From Lewinellaceae bacterium (GTDB lineage Bacteria; Bacteroidota; Bacteroidia; Chitinophagales; Saprospiraceae), in contig JACJYC010000004.1 in assembly GCA_020636325.1 (NCBI GenBank), positions 310,001-374,000 of the forward strand: 64,000 nt of DNA, given 5' to 3'. Below are positions 49,963-59,389 of this stretch, in pieces; position 1 is the first letter of the stretch; the number at the start of each line of letters is the position of its first letter. The notes beneath the pieces were generated by a model. It saw only the letters and a program-made list of their open reading frames with translations. It searched no databases and was not told the origin of the DNA. The position numbers and the translations under genes are program-made.

Positions 49963-52380
49963 ATGAAACATCTCTTCCAGGTCCTGGCATGCCTGTACAT
50001 TTTACTGACATCAGGCATCCAGCTATCCGGTCAACCGGTATCCCTTACCATCCCCGGTCTCGAACAACCCGTCGAGATCATCACCGATACCTGGGGGATT
50101 CCCCATATCTACGCCCAAACCGAAGCCGACCTCTTCTTCGCCCAGGGGTATTACGCCGCCCGCGACCGGCTTTTTCAATTTGAGGTCTGGCGGCGTCAGG
50201 CAACCGGCACCGTTGCGGAGATCCTCGGCCCGCGCGAACTGAAACGCGACATCGGCGCCCGGCTCTTCCGCTTTCGGGGCGACATGAAAAAGGAAATGAA
50301 CCACTATCACCCGCACGGCGAACGCATCATCACCTCCTATGTGCGCGGTGTCAACGCCTGGATCGAACAAACCGAACAGGACCCCTCGCTGCTGCCGCTG
50401 GAATTACGCCTGCTCGACATCAAACCCGGCAAATGGACGCCGGACATCGTGGTCTCCCGCCACCAGGGCCTGCTCGGCAATATCGGCAATGAACTGGACC
50501 TGGCACGCCTGGTGATCAAGGCCGGCCCGGAGCAGGTCAAAAAATGGACCTGGCTACACCCCAATGACCCCGACCTGGACATTGACCCGCGCATCGACCG
50601 GGAATTGCTGTCCAAAGATATCCTGGAATTGTACAACGCCTTCCGGCGACCGGTGGCCTTTAAACCGGAAGACCTGGTAGCGGAAGTCCGCAATCCGGAC
50701 GAGGAGGCCTATCGCTATCTGGCCGCCAGGGACGCAGCAGCCCTGGAAACGGCCCAAAAGGACCGCACTATCGGCTCCAACAACTGGGTGGTCAGCGGCG
50801 CCCTGACCGCGACCGGTTATCCCATTATGGCCAACGACCCTCACCGGGTGCAGGCCGTGCCCTCGCTGCGGTATATGGCCCACCTGGTCGGCCCCGGCTG
50901 GAACGTCATCGGCGGCGGCGAACCCGAAATTCCCGGTATTTCCATCGGCCACAACGAATACGGCGCCTGGGGACTGACCGTCTTCTCCACCGACGCCGAA
51001 GACCTCTACGCCTACGAAACCAATCCGGATAACCCGGATCAATACCGGTACCGCGGCCATTGGGAAGATATGGTCGTGATCCGGGATACCGTTCCGGTCA
51101 AAGGACAACAACCCGTGATCGTCAATCTGCGCTACACCCGCCATGGCCCCGTCGTATTCCAGGATACGGATAAGAACCAGGCCTTTGCCGTCCGCTGCGG
51201 TTGGCTGGAAGTCGGCGCTTCGCCCTACCTGGCCAGCTTGCGGATGGACCAGGCCCGCACCTGGGAGGAATTCCGCGAAGCCTGCCGTTATAGTTTCATT
51301 CCGGGAGAAAACATGGTTTGGGCCGACCGGGAAGGCCATATCGGCTGGCAGGCGGTCGGGATCGCGCCCATCCGGCCCAATTTCAGCGGGTTGGTGCCCG
51401 TCTGGGGCAACGGCGACTACGAATGGGACGGCTATCTGCCCATCAAGGCCCGGCCCCATACAGAAGACCCGCCGGCCGGCTACATCGCCACCGCCAATGA
51501 AAATGTAACGCCCCTGGATTACGAGTATAAGGACGCCCTGGGGTACGCCTGGGGAGATCCTTTCCGGGGCAACCGGCTCCGGGAAGTGCTGGGCTCCGGC
51601 CGCAAGCACACCCTGGAAGACATGGCGCAACTCCAGACGGACTACCTCAGCCTGCCCGCCCGCGCGCTCATCCCTATGCTGAAGGCTGCCGCATTCAAAG
51701 ACCCTCAGGTGGAGAAATGCCGTCAAATGCTGCTGGAATGGGACCTGCAAATGACACCGAACTCGATCCCGGCCGGTATTTATCACGCCTGGGAAAAGAT
51801 CCTTACCGATAAAGTGGAAAAGCTTGTGGTACCCGAGGAGTTCAGGGAATCCGCCTCCCTGCAAATGTGGAAGACCATCGAAACCCTGACCCTGCCCGAC
51901 GGACGATTCGGCAAAGAACCGGTTGAGGCCCGGAACGAACTGGTGGCCACCGCGCTGGAAGAAGCCGTGGCCTCCCTGCAAAAGAAATTGGGCAAGGATA
52001 TGAACCAATGGATGCTCGGCCAGGCCGGCTACAAACATATCCGCTACCGGCATCCGCTCAGCAACGCGGTGAAGGAAGACGTGCGCAACAAGCTGGAGGT
52101 CGGCCCTGCACCGCGCGGCGGCAACAGCTACACCGTCAACGTCACCGGCAGCGCTGACAACCAGACCCACGGCGCTTCATTCCGGATTATTTCCGACCTT
52201 AGCGACTGGGACCGCTGCTTGTCGACCAATACGCCCGGTCAGTCCGGCGACCCCGACAGCCCTTTTTACCGGAATTTGTTCGACATCTGGGCAAAGGACC
52301 AATATTTTCCGCTGTTTTATAGCCGGGAAAAGGTGGAATCGGTGGAAGCCCTGAAACTGGAATTGACCCCGGTGAAATGA
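49963..52380 (+). CDS. Penicillin acylase family (Ntn) hydrolase
   Basis: An 805-residue exported precursor. The signal peptide (LACLYILLTSGIQLSG) is followed by the alpha chain (DTWGIPHIYAQTEADLFFAQ, GYYAARDRLFQFEVWRRQAT) and a spacer. The beta-chain nucleophile is Ser272 in IGSNNWVVSG, where self-cleavage should expose it. Further family parts are NDPHRVQAVPSLRYMAHLVG, TDAEDLYAYE, YTRHGPVV and the late GGNSYTVNV. It belongs to the Ntn-hydrolase group of penicillin, cephalosporin and acyl-homoserine-lactone acylases. The true substrate cannot be inferred; AHL or N-acyl-amino-acid cleavage are possibilities. Its 3' side is followed by a 36-bp tandem repeat. Confidence 0.95.
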   Translation: MKHLFQVLACLYILLTSGIQLSGQPVSLTIPGLEQPVEIITDTWGIPHIYAQTEADLFFAQGYYAARDRLFQFEVWRRQATGTVAEILGPRELKRDIGARLFRFRGDMKKEMNHYHPHGERIITSYVRGVNAWIEQTEQDPSLLPLELRLLDIKPGKWTPDIVVSRHQGLLGNIGNELDLARLVIKAGPEQVKKWTWLHPNDPDLDIDPRIDRELLSKDILELYNAFRRPVAFKPEDLVAEVRNPDEEAYRYLAARDAAALETAQKDRTIGSNNWVVSGALTATGYPIMANDPHRVQAVPSLRYMAHLVGPGWNVIGGGEPEIPGISIGHNEYGAWGLTVFSTDAEDLYAYETNPDNPDQYRYRGHWEDMVVIRDTVPVKGQQPVIVNLRYTRHGPVVFQDTDKNQAFAVRCGWLEVGASPYLASLRMDQARTWEEFREACRYSFIPGENMVWADREGHIGWQAVGIAPIRPNFSGLVPVWGNGDYEWDGYLPIKARPHTEDPPAGYIATANENVTPLDYEYKDALGYAWGDPFRGNRLREVLGSGRKHTLEDMAQLQTDYLSLPARALIPMLKAAAFKDPQVEKCRQMLLEWDLQMTPNSIPAGIYHAWEKILTDKVEKLVVPEEFRESASLQMWKTIETLTLPDGRFGKEPVEARNELVATALEEAVASLQKKLGKDMNQWMLGQAGYKHIRYRHPLSNAVKEDVRNKLEVGPAPRGGNSYTVNVTGSADNQTHGASFRIISDLSDWDRCLSTNTPGQSGDPDSPFYRNLFDIWAKDQYFPLFYSREKVESVEALKLELTPVK

Positions 52381-52440
52381 ATTTAGATATAAACCCCTGA
52401 GGGCACTAAGATCTCTAAGGAGCTGACCGGTCATTCCTAT

Positions 52441-52620
52441 CTTAGTGTCCTGAGTGCCCTTAGTGGTCAAACAATCCTTAGTGTCCTGAGTGCCCTTAGT
52501 GTTCAAACAATCCTTAGTGTCCTGAGTGCCCTTAGTGGTCAAAAAAACCTAAGTGATCTTAGTGCCCTTAGTGTTCAAAAAATCCTTAGTGTCCTGAGTG
52601 CCCTTAGTGTTCAAAAAAAT
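52441..52620. repeat. Five 36-bp tandem repeats upstream of the M28 peptidase
   Basis: Five contiguous 36-base units begin at 52441, 52477, 52513, 52549 and 52585, each CTTAGTGTCCTGAGTGCCCT followed by TAGTG(G/T)TCAAA and a short A-rich end. There are no spacers between units. A rougher copy lies on the opposite strand at about 52395-52425. The array ends 6 bases before the peptidase start codon, so it forms the gene's 5' leader. Confidence 0.92.
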
Positions 52621-52626
52621 ACAAAC

Positions 52627-53997
52627 ATGATCAGATCGCTCACCACAATCCTCACCTTCACCGTAATCCTTGGACTCAACGCCCAGGAAACTGCGCCGCC
52701 GTCTGTTGACCTCCGCATGTACGACATCGCCAAGGCCCCCGACGCCAAACGGATCGAAGCCGACATTCGCAAACTCGTCAGCTTCGGCACCCGGCATACG
52801 CTGTCCGATACCCTGTCCGAAACGCGCGGCATCGGCGCCGCCCGCAGGTGGATCAAATCCGAATTCGACCGGATCTCCGCAGCCTGCAACAATTGCCTGG
52901 AAGTGGACTTGCAACGCGGATTGGTGACCAAGGAAGGCAACCAACGCCTGCCCCAGGACACCTGGATCGTGAACGTAATGGCCATCCAGCGCGGCGCCCA
53001 ATACCCCGATCGTTACATCATCATGAGCGGCGATATCGATTCCAGGGTATCCGATGTCATGAACGGCACGTCCGATTCGCCCGGCGCCAACGACAACGCG
53101 TCCGGCATGGCGGGTGTATTGGAAGCGGCCCGGATCCTGTCCGGATACAAATTCTCCTCCAGCATCATATATGTCGGTCTTTCCGGTGAGGAACAAGGCC
53201 TGTTCGGCGGCAAGATCATGGCCGATAAAGCTAAGGCTGAGGGCTGGAATATCGTCGGTATCCTCAACAATGATATGATCGGCAATATCGAGGGCCTGAA
53301 CGGGGTCATTGACAATACCACCTTCCGGGTCTTTTCCGAACCGACCCCCGTGGAGGAGACCGAGCAGCAGCGCATCTGGCGCCGGTTTTATGGCGGAGAA
53401 GTGGACGGGCCTTCCCGTCAACTCGCCCGCTACGTGGACCGGATGGTCGATCAGTATTGCACCAACCTGGATGCCGTTATGATCTACCGCCTGGATCGGT
53501 TTGGACGTGGCGGTCACCATCGGCCCTTTAACGATGCGGGGTTTGCCGGCGTCCGGATCATGGAGACCAACGAAAATTACAACCGCCAACACCAGGATCT
53601 GCGCACCGAGAACGGGGTCGAATACGGAGATGTCATAGAAGGCGTCAACTTTGATTATGCCGCCAAACTCACCGGAGCCAATGCCATCGTGCTGGCCGGC
53701 ATCGCCGCTGCGCCGCCTCAACCCGCCAATGTGCAGATCGGGGGAGCGGTCCAGCCTTCCACCCGCCTGCGGTGGGATGCTCAGGACGATCCCAACCTCG
53801 CCGGATACAGGGTCTACTGGCGCGATACCACGGCGCCCCAATGGCAGTATTCGCGCTTCATTCCGGCCGGAACCACCGATGTGACGCTGGAAAACATCAT
53901 CATCGACAATTACCTGTTCGGGGTGGCTTCGGTCGGAAAAGACGGCAACGAGAGCCTGGTGGTGTATCCGACAACTTTGATCCCAAGAAGAAATTAA
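52627..53997 (+). CDS. Secreted M28-family metallopeptidase with a C-terminal FN3-like module
   Basis: A 456-residue exported peptidase (signal TTILTFTVILGLNAQ). The M28 zinc site is visible: the usual first ligand His is Asp136 (MSGDIDSRVSD), the bridging Asp is in GANDNASG (Asp156), catalytic Glu188 and ligand Glu189 are in SGEEQG, Asp216 is in NNDMIGN, and the final His is in GRGGHHRPF (His297 or 298). Family relatives are aminopeptidases. The His-to-Asp change may alter metal binding, although similar SGDIDS variants seem to exist. Residues ~360-456 (RLRWDAQDDPNLAGYRVYWR) form a fibronectin-like domain. The start codon follows directly on the 36-bp repeat array. Confidence 0.92.
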   Translation: MIRSLTTILTFTVILGLNAQETAPPSVDLRMYDIAKAPDAKRIEADIRKLVSFGTRHTLSDTLSETRGIGAARRWIKSEFDRISAACNNCLEVDLQRGLVTKEGNQRLPQDTWIVNVMAIQRGAQYPDRYIIMSGDIDSRVSDVMNGTSDSPGANDNASGMAGVLEAARILSGYKFSSSIIYVGLSGEEQGLFGGKIMADKAKAEGWNIVGILNNDMIGNIEGLNGVIDNTTFRVFSEPTPVEETEQQRIWRRFYGGEVDGPSRQLARYVDRMVDQYCTNLDAVMIYRLDRFGRGGHHRPFNDAGFAGVRIMETNENYNRQHQDLRTENGVEYGDVIEGVNFDYAAKLTGANAIVLAGIAAAPPQPANVQIGGAVQPSTRLRWDAQDDPNLAGYRVYWRDTTAPQWQYSRFIPAGTTDVTLENIIIDNYLFGVASVGKDGNESLVVYPTTLIPRRN

Positions 53998-54008
53998 CAA
54001 AAACTGAA

Positions 54009-54602
54009 TTACCTGATCCGAATGGCCGCACCGACCTGGGCAAGGGAAACGCCGGTGCCCAGCTCCCCGAAAATGGAGGTTTTGTGGCTGACGGCGAATT
54101 TGAACCCGAGGAAAGCGCCGTATTGCAGCCTGACCTTGCCGGGGCGAATGCCGTGCAGGTCTTCGTAGGCGCCGAATTCACCGCTCAGGGAATGGATCAT
54201 CGTGGCCTGGGCTCCCAATTGGAACCCGCCGTAAAAATCCAGATTATCCGTTTTGGTGAAATGGGCGGCCACCCGGGCCATTCCCAAAATAGACGTGTTG
54301 CGGTAACGCCTTGCATTTTCATTCGGCAGCGGGGGCTTATTCATCTGGTAATTGGAATACCCGACGCTGAAACCCAGACTCCAAAGATTACCGGCCATCC
54401 AATCCGCGCCGGCGCTGACCGGGAGGAAGCTCATGCGGGTTTGATCTTTCAGGTATGTCGGCAGAACCCCGATCCCGAACCAGGCGTCGGCTTGGCCGTG
54501 CCGGAATAAACGGGTCGGCAGGTAAGCCTGGGCATCTCCGGTTTCAGGGGTAAACATCAGCGCACAGAAAACAAGGGCAGGTAACAGAAAAAGTTTTTTC
54601 AT
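54009..54602 (-). CDS. Small outer-membrane beta-barrel protein
   Basis: A 197-residue exported protein with a signal peptide (LFLLPALVFCALMFTPETGDA). About eight amphipathic beta strands follow, with alternating hydrophobic residues and aromatic girdles (WFGIGVLPTYL, SLGFSVGYSNYQM, FYGGFQLGAQATMI, LQYGAFLGFKFAVS, FGELGTGVSLAQVG). It ends in AAIRIR, acceptable for a barrel. This fits the OmpW/porin-like small barrels common in Bacteroidota. It converges with the peptidase gene, with 11 bases between the ends. Confidence 0.82.
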   Translation of the reverse strand: MKKLFLLPALVFCALMFTPETGDAQAYLPTRLFRHGQADAWFGIGVLPTYLKDQTRMSFLPVSAGADWMAGNLWSLGFSVGYSNYQMNKPPLPNENARRYRNTSILGMARVAAHFTKTDNLDFYGGFQLGAQATMIHSLSGEFGAYEDLHGIRPGKVRLQYGAFLGFKFAVSHKTSIFGELGTGVSLAQVGAAIRIR

Positions 54603-54818
54603 GATCTTGGGCTTTTATGGAGTTGGAGCGTCTTTCAACTCCGGAAAGTGAATAATGGTTAAGGTCAATGATCGCCGGCGTCAGTATAGGTATAAGCCGA
54701 TAGGATACCCTTGCGTGACAAAAAGGAAGGGATTTAACATTTCTTTAGTAAATGAAATCCGAGAGGAAAGCCGGACGGGATAGGTGGTAAAAAGATGACG
54801 CTGGTTCCGGAAGTTGAC

Positions 54819-57707
54819 TCAGGCCGCTTTCTTGCTTCTGTTTCTGAAAAGGGCCATACCGGCGACGGCCGCCACGCCGATAACAAGCGCAATCCATAGC
54901 ATTTTTTTTGTAGAATGACCCGGGAACGAGATAGGGGAGGGATTCCCGATGAACGCAAAATGAGACCAATAGAAAGGATGGGTAAAAGAAGGCGGCGCTT
55001 CATCCAGGTATTTGAGCTTGGCCAGCCGCAGGGCATCGTCCTTGGACCGCCCTTCCTCCAGGAATTGATAAAAGTAGATGAGGATATCCCTGGACGAGCG
55101 GTCGGAGGCGTTCCAGATGCTGGCAACGATCCCTTCGCAACCGGCATAGAGGAAACCGCCGGCCATGGACCGGAAGCCCGATCCGCGGTCGTCAACGTCC
55201 TTGCCCGTATTGCACGCGCTCAACACAGCGAGATCCGCATTGAGCGGCAACCAGAACAGATCGGCCGTCCTGAGCAGGAAATCCGTTGAATCGGCTGTCC
55301 TGGAAAAGATCAGGGTTGAATTCAGGGGGCTGTCCTCATTGATGACATTGTGCATGGCCAGGTGGATGATGCGGTATTCAGGGGCCTGCGCCAGGAAATT
55401 CTGCAGGGTCGCCTGCTGGTTGACCCACGACTGCCCGCCCAGCAGATCGGCCACTTCCATGACTTCGTCGTCCGAATATTCCAGTTTTCCGGCGAACCGG
55501 TTGGCGAAAAGGCTGTCCAATGGAAACCCGAGTACTTTTTCGAGCCCGTTCAGGGTGAAATCGTCGTATTCGAGGCCGAACCCCGCGAATAACCTGGACG
55601 CTTTCTTCCGTTGCCGGTTCAGTTTGCTTGTGGCCGGAAGCAATCGATTGGCGTATACGTACCGTATGCTGTAATCCTTGAGCAGGTAGGGCAGGTTTTT
55701 GGTTTGGTCAGCGGGGACAGGCTCGGTCAGCAAGGCATCAAAAGTAATGGTAAGCAGTTCTTCGTCCGGTATGATCACCAGTTTTTGATAGGCCGCCGAG
55801 GTGTTTTCGACAGCGGGGCGGATCAGCTGGTCATAGATCAGGAAAGAAGCCTCCCTGAAGGCCGCCTTGTCTTCCGGAGCGGTTGAGGTAGCGCCGGCCC
55901 TGTACACCTTCAGGGCTTGCATCAGGGCTTTGGTCTTAGGAGCGGCATTGACCCGAATATTTTCATTGCCGGACAAGGAAAACACATAAACGTCCTGTTC
56001 CCCGAAAAAATACTCCAGCAGGAGTTCTCCGTCTTTCAATCCGGACCGGATTACGCTGAGGTCGACCGGCGCCAGGTCTGCAAATTTCAGGTTGTAATAG
56101 GCGGGGAAGTCAGTTTCCAGGGCTTCAATCAGGTTGTAATACTGGTTTTTCAGCAGGAACAGGGAATCCTTTGTCGATTGTTTGCCTGCGGATTGCAATT
56201 GCGTTTCCAGGTCGTAAATGGCCTTTTTGAGTTTCCTTTCGTCTGTCAGGGTTTTTTCCGGTACGCCGGCAAACCGCTTGGCGCTTTCATCGTGGATGCC
56301 CTGTACCAGGATCAGGGCCTTGTTCTTGGAAGCGAATTGATAGGCCTTCTCCAGCCATTGTTCATCGGCGGTTGATCCGAACGCGGCAAGGGCGGTTTTA
56401 CAGGCTTGCTCGTAATAACTCCTGGTTTTTTGGAGCATCGTGTATTTGGAGCCTGCACTGCGGTAGGCATTCATGATATTCGTTGCAACCGAATCGATTT
56501 GCTGGTAAGCGATGAGCGCCGCATCCCGTTCGGTTGGATTGCCGGAATCTGAAAGAATGGCAGCCCGCAGCCCGAGGTTGTCCATCAGCATAAGCGGATC
56601 GGATACGACACTGTTGCGGACGGAAAATACGGTATTTTCATCACCATAAGGATCCAGGCATTTGATGGCCTGCCGGATATCGCTGAGCGCTCCGTTTTTA
56701 TCTTTTCCGGCAAAGCGGTTTTTGGCCCTGAAGTAATAGATCTGTGCGATCCGGGGGTGTTGGGTAGTACCCCAGGCCTGGATTCCCGATTCATAAGCGT
56801 CGGTAAAGGCCTTGTTGGCCTGGGGCTCATTGCCCAGTTTTCCGTGGATCTCTACCAGGCTGGCCTGGATATTGCTCCATTCCTGGAGATAATACATGGC
56901 CTTGGTCTGCCGGTGCAATTCAAAAAATGCGGAGGAGGCCTGTTGACCGTATTTCAGGGCGTTCGAAAAGTCATTGATCTTCAAATAGGTAAAGGAGAGG
57001 TTATTGTACACTTCGGCCAGCAGGGATTTATCGCCTGCGGGAAGGCCTTGCCGCAGGGCCAGCGCTTGCCTGAAGACGGATATGGCGGAATAATAGTTAA
57101 GCTGCTGGACCAGGATCGCGCCTTTAAGATTGAGCAGCTGGGCGTTAAATTCCCGGTCTTCTGATGCCGGGTCGTAAAGTTTTTCCCAATACACCAGCGC
57201 CAATGAATTGTCACCCTGGAAAAAAAGCAATTTGGTGATTTCGAAATAGGCGTATTGGAGAAAAGAGGAAGCGTTTTCGTCCCCCTGGCTGACCAGCTGC
57301 TCCCACCGCCGGATGGATTCGGTCAGGTCCTGCCTGGCCGGGCCGAGATTCCGCAATTCCCGGTAGATGGCCGACCTGAGATAGTAGCTGTTTGCCAGGT
57401 CTGTCCCCTGGTTGCTCTGCCTGAAACCGATGGCTGATGTAACGGACCGGAGGGCGGCATTGAGGTCACCGTTGATATACTGATATACGGCTATTTTATG
57501 GTTGAGCGCCCCGAGATCGGTATCGGAGTACCTGGAAAGGTCGCCGGCCAGCAGGCTTTGCAATAAGGCAATGGCCTCGGTATTCTTGCCAAGGGCCCGA
57601 AGACTGTCGGCAGCCGTGATCTGGCGCTTGACCTCAGGAGCCTGGCTGAAGGTTTTACCGATCGATATCAGAAAAATCAACAGGTACAGACTCCTGAGGG
57701 GTATCAT
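54819..57707 (-). CDS. TPR-CHAT protein (caspase-like protease domain) with C-terminal membrane helix
   Basis: A ~960-residue exported or membrane protein. After a signal-like helix (LRSLYLLIFLISIG), residues ~25-470 are TPR/helical repeats. A coiled region (~480-540) leads to a CHAT domain at ~600-915: LLEYFFGEQDVYVFSL, the His of IIHLAMHNV (His786 from start 57707), and the Cys of AVLSACNTG (Cys832), then GGFLYAGCEGIVASIWNASD. The caspase-like His/Cys dyad is intact, so it may be an active protease. A transmembrane helix (~930-950, LWIALVIGVAAVAGMAL) plus a basic tail (RNRSKKAA) ends it, placing the CHAT domain outside the cytoplasm if the signal is cleaved. Start 57728 is also possible. 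It follows a subtilase gene by 26 bases or fewer and is probably translated with it. Confidence 0.92.
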   Translation of the reverse strand: MIPLRSLYLLIFLISIGKTFSQAPEVKRQITAADSLRALGKNTEAIALLQSLLAGDLSRYSDTDLGALNHKIAVYQYINGDLNAALRSVTSAIGFRQSNQGTDLANSYYLRSAIYRELRNLGPARQDLTESIRRWEQLVSQGDENASSFLQYAYFEITKLLFFQGDNSLALVYWEKLYDPASEDREFNAQLLNLKGAILVQQLNYYSAISVFRQALALRQGLPAGDKSLLAEVYNNLSFTYLKINDFSNALKYGQQASSAFFELHRQTKAMYYLQEWSNIQASLVEIHGKLGNEPQANKAFTDAYESGIQAWGTTQHPRIAQIYYFRAKNRFAGKDKNGALSDIRQAIKCLDPYGDENTVFSVRNSVVSDPLMLMDNLGLRAAILSDSGNPTERDAALIAYQQIDSVATNIMNAYRSAGSKYTMLQKTRSYYEQACKTALAAFGSTADEQWLEKAYQFASKNKALILVQGIHDESAKRFAGVPEKTLTDERKLKKAIYDLETQLQSAGKQSTKDSLFLLKNQYYNLIEALETDFPAYYNLKFADLAPVDLSVIRSGLKDGELLLEYFFGEQDVYVFSLSGNENIRVNAAPKTKALMQALKVYRAGATSTAPEDKAAFREASFLIYDQLIRPAVENTSAAYQKLVIIPDEELLTITFDALLTEPVPADQTKNLPYLLKDYSIRYVYANRLLPATSKLNRQRKKASRLFAGFGLEYDDFTLNGLEKVLGFPLDSLFANRFAGKLEYSDDEVMEVADLLGGQSWVNQQATLQNFLAQAPEYRIIHLAMHNVINEDSPLNSTLIFSRTADSTDFLLRTADLFWLPLNADLAVLSACNTGKDVDDRGSGFRSMAGGFLYAGCEGIVASIWNASDRSSRDILIYFYQFLEEGRSKDDALRLAKLKYLDEAPPSFTHPFYWSHFAFIGNPSPISFPGHSTKKMLWIALVIGVAAVAGMALFRNRSKKAA

Positions 57708-57733
57708 ATGTATTCGATTTGCCGACAATCCGG

Positions 57734-59275
57734 CTATTGTTTAATCAGTTGCGAACGCCCGGATTGATTGCGGGAATGGTATTCGAGGGTATAAAAGCCT
57801 GCGGGTAACCGGCCGCCGTCCTGGAAGTTGAAAGCAGCTTTGCCGCCCGCTAATTCCTGAACCCCTTTCCATACCGGCCGGTTGGTAATATCCCTTAAGA
57901 CCAGGTTTATCGTCCCTTCTTCAAGCCGGTCAAAGGAAATTTCAGCAGTAAAGCCTCCATCAAAAGGATTCGGGAAAACGCTGAATTGAGGCGCTTCCAG
58001 ATCCTGGATAGCGGTGGATAATACTGTTTTCGTATTGAAATCGTCGTTGAGATTCGGATTCACGATATTGACTATAGCGCCGGACTGGGTCAATCCGCTG
58101 AAACTTGGTGAAGGAATCGCTTGTTGAATCAGCGCATTTTTAATGGCTCCGGCATTGAAGGAAGACATGGTGCTGGCGAATTGCATAGCAACTCCGGTGA
58201 CGATCGGTGCGGCAAACGACGTGCCGTCCTTGTACAACCACCGCCCGTTAATGGATGGGCAAAGGACATGTACCCCGGGGCCAGCCAATTCGACACTTTG
58301 GTATCCGAAGCTGCCGAACGAAGTCGTTGAGCCGTCGCACTTGGAAGCTCCCACCTTGATGAGGTTGGGAATGTCCGTAAATGACCCGGGATAGAATTTT
58401 AAACTGTCCAGGTTTTCGTTGTTATTCCCGCTGGCCACGACAATCAGAATGCCTTGGCTGGATGCTTCTTCCAGGACCTGATGGAACAGGTTGGTATGGG
58501 TATCCCCATAGATGGGGGAGTAGCCGAAAGAGCAGTTAATGATGTTGGCGCCGTTTTCGATGGCATATTCAATAGCCTCTATGATATCGTACAAATCACC
58601 CGATCCGGTCGCATCGAGCGCCTTGAGTTCGAGCAGGTCTACATTATTCAGACCCGAAACATAGGCCATGCCGGCAATAATGCCTGCTACCTGAGTACCG
58701 TGCCCGTTATCGTCGATAACGTTATTGGGTTTGTTTTGAATAAAATCATAGGACGAGGAAATCCTGGAAGCGAAGAGATCCTGCATGTTTTCGTCATCTA
58801 TGCCGGTATCGATAATGGCAATTCTTACGGGTTTGTCACCAAGGCCGGATGCCAGGATATGGCCCGGGTAAGCAGAACAGTCATACAACGGGTTATAATC
58901 AGGCAAATTGAAGTAATTACCATAATACGACGAAGCGACCGGATTTGATCCCCCCTGGTAATTTAAATCCACGCCCTGAACAATGGCCTTGCCGACCGTA
59001 AGTTCCAGGATTTCCAGTGGAGAATTGAAAGTGCCGTAATAGGTTACAGCCGGGTATTGGATCGGCAATTGCCATTTGTAAACGCCTGAAATCGGGCTGT
59101 GATCAAGCGGTTGAGCTGAGATCTCATTCATCAGGTTCTGAATATCCTGATTGGCGACTCCGGATTTGAATTTGATCAGGATCTGGTCATTCTGAGCCGA
59201 TAAATTTATCCCCCATAAGAGAAGAGCCATACTAATCCATACGCATGTTGTTGTTCTTTTACGCATTGTACGCAC
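57734..59275 (-). CDS. Secreted subtilisin-like (S8) peptidase with T9SS sorting domain
   Basis: A 513-residue exported protease. After the signal (ISMALLLWGINLSAQ) and a ~110-residue propeptide-like part comes the S8 domain with a complete triad: Asp156 (IAIIDTGID), His192 (DNGHGTQVAG) and Ser353 (GTSFAAPIV). The oxyanion Asn is in VVASGNNNEN. Residues ~430-513 (FSVFPNPFDGGFTAEISFDR to YHSRNQSG) are a T9SS type A domain. The protein should be secreted and perhaps cell-attached. The gene is immediately upstream of the TPR-CHAT gene, linking two proteases in one transcript. It is more AT-rich than most of the window. Confidence 0.95.
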   Translation of the reverse strand: MRTMRKRTTTCVWISMALLLWGINLSAQNDQILIKFKSGVANQDIQNLMNEISAQPLDHSPISGVYKWQLPIQYPAVTYYGTFNSPLEILELTVGKAIVQGVDLNYQGGSNPVASSYYGNYFNLPDYNPLYDCSAYPGHILASGLGDKPVRIAIIDTGIDDENMQDLFASRISSSYDFIQNKPNNVIDDNGHGTQVAGIIAGMAYVSGLNNVDLLELKALDATGSGDLYDIIEAIEYAIENGANIINCSFGYSPIYGDTHTNLFHQVLEEASSQGILIVVASGNNNENLDSLKFYPGSFTDIPNLIKVGASKCDGSTTSFGSFGYQSVELAGPGVHVLCPSINGRWLYKDGTSFAAPIVTGVAMQFASTMSSFNAGAIKNALIQQAIPSPSFSGLTQSGAIVNIVNPNLNDDFNTKTVLSTAIQDLEAPQFSVFPNPFDGGFTAEISFDRLEEGTINLVLRDITNRPVWKGVQELAGGKAAFNFQDGGRLPAGFYTLEYHSRNQSGRSQLIKQ

Positions 59276-59389
59276 ATTTTTTAGTGAAAAGAGAGATTGT
59301 TTATGCGTAAAAGCGAAAATAAGGGCAAGTGTGACACTTTTTCAGAAAAAATATTAAAAAAATTATGAACTGCACTGACTCATGGCCGG

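Noticed and set aside
49588..49971. 127-codon minus-strand ORF between the GLPGLI-like and acylase genes
   Set aside because: Mostly intergenic and antisense sequence, with no signal peptide or motif.
52441..52620. CRISPR array with 36-bp repeats
   Set aside because: The units are directly adjacent with no spacers, and no cas genes are in the window.
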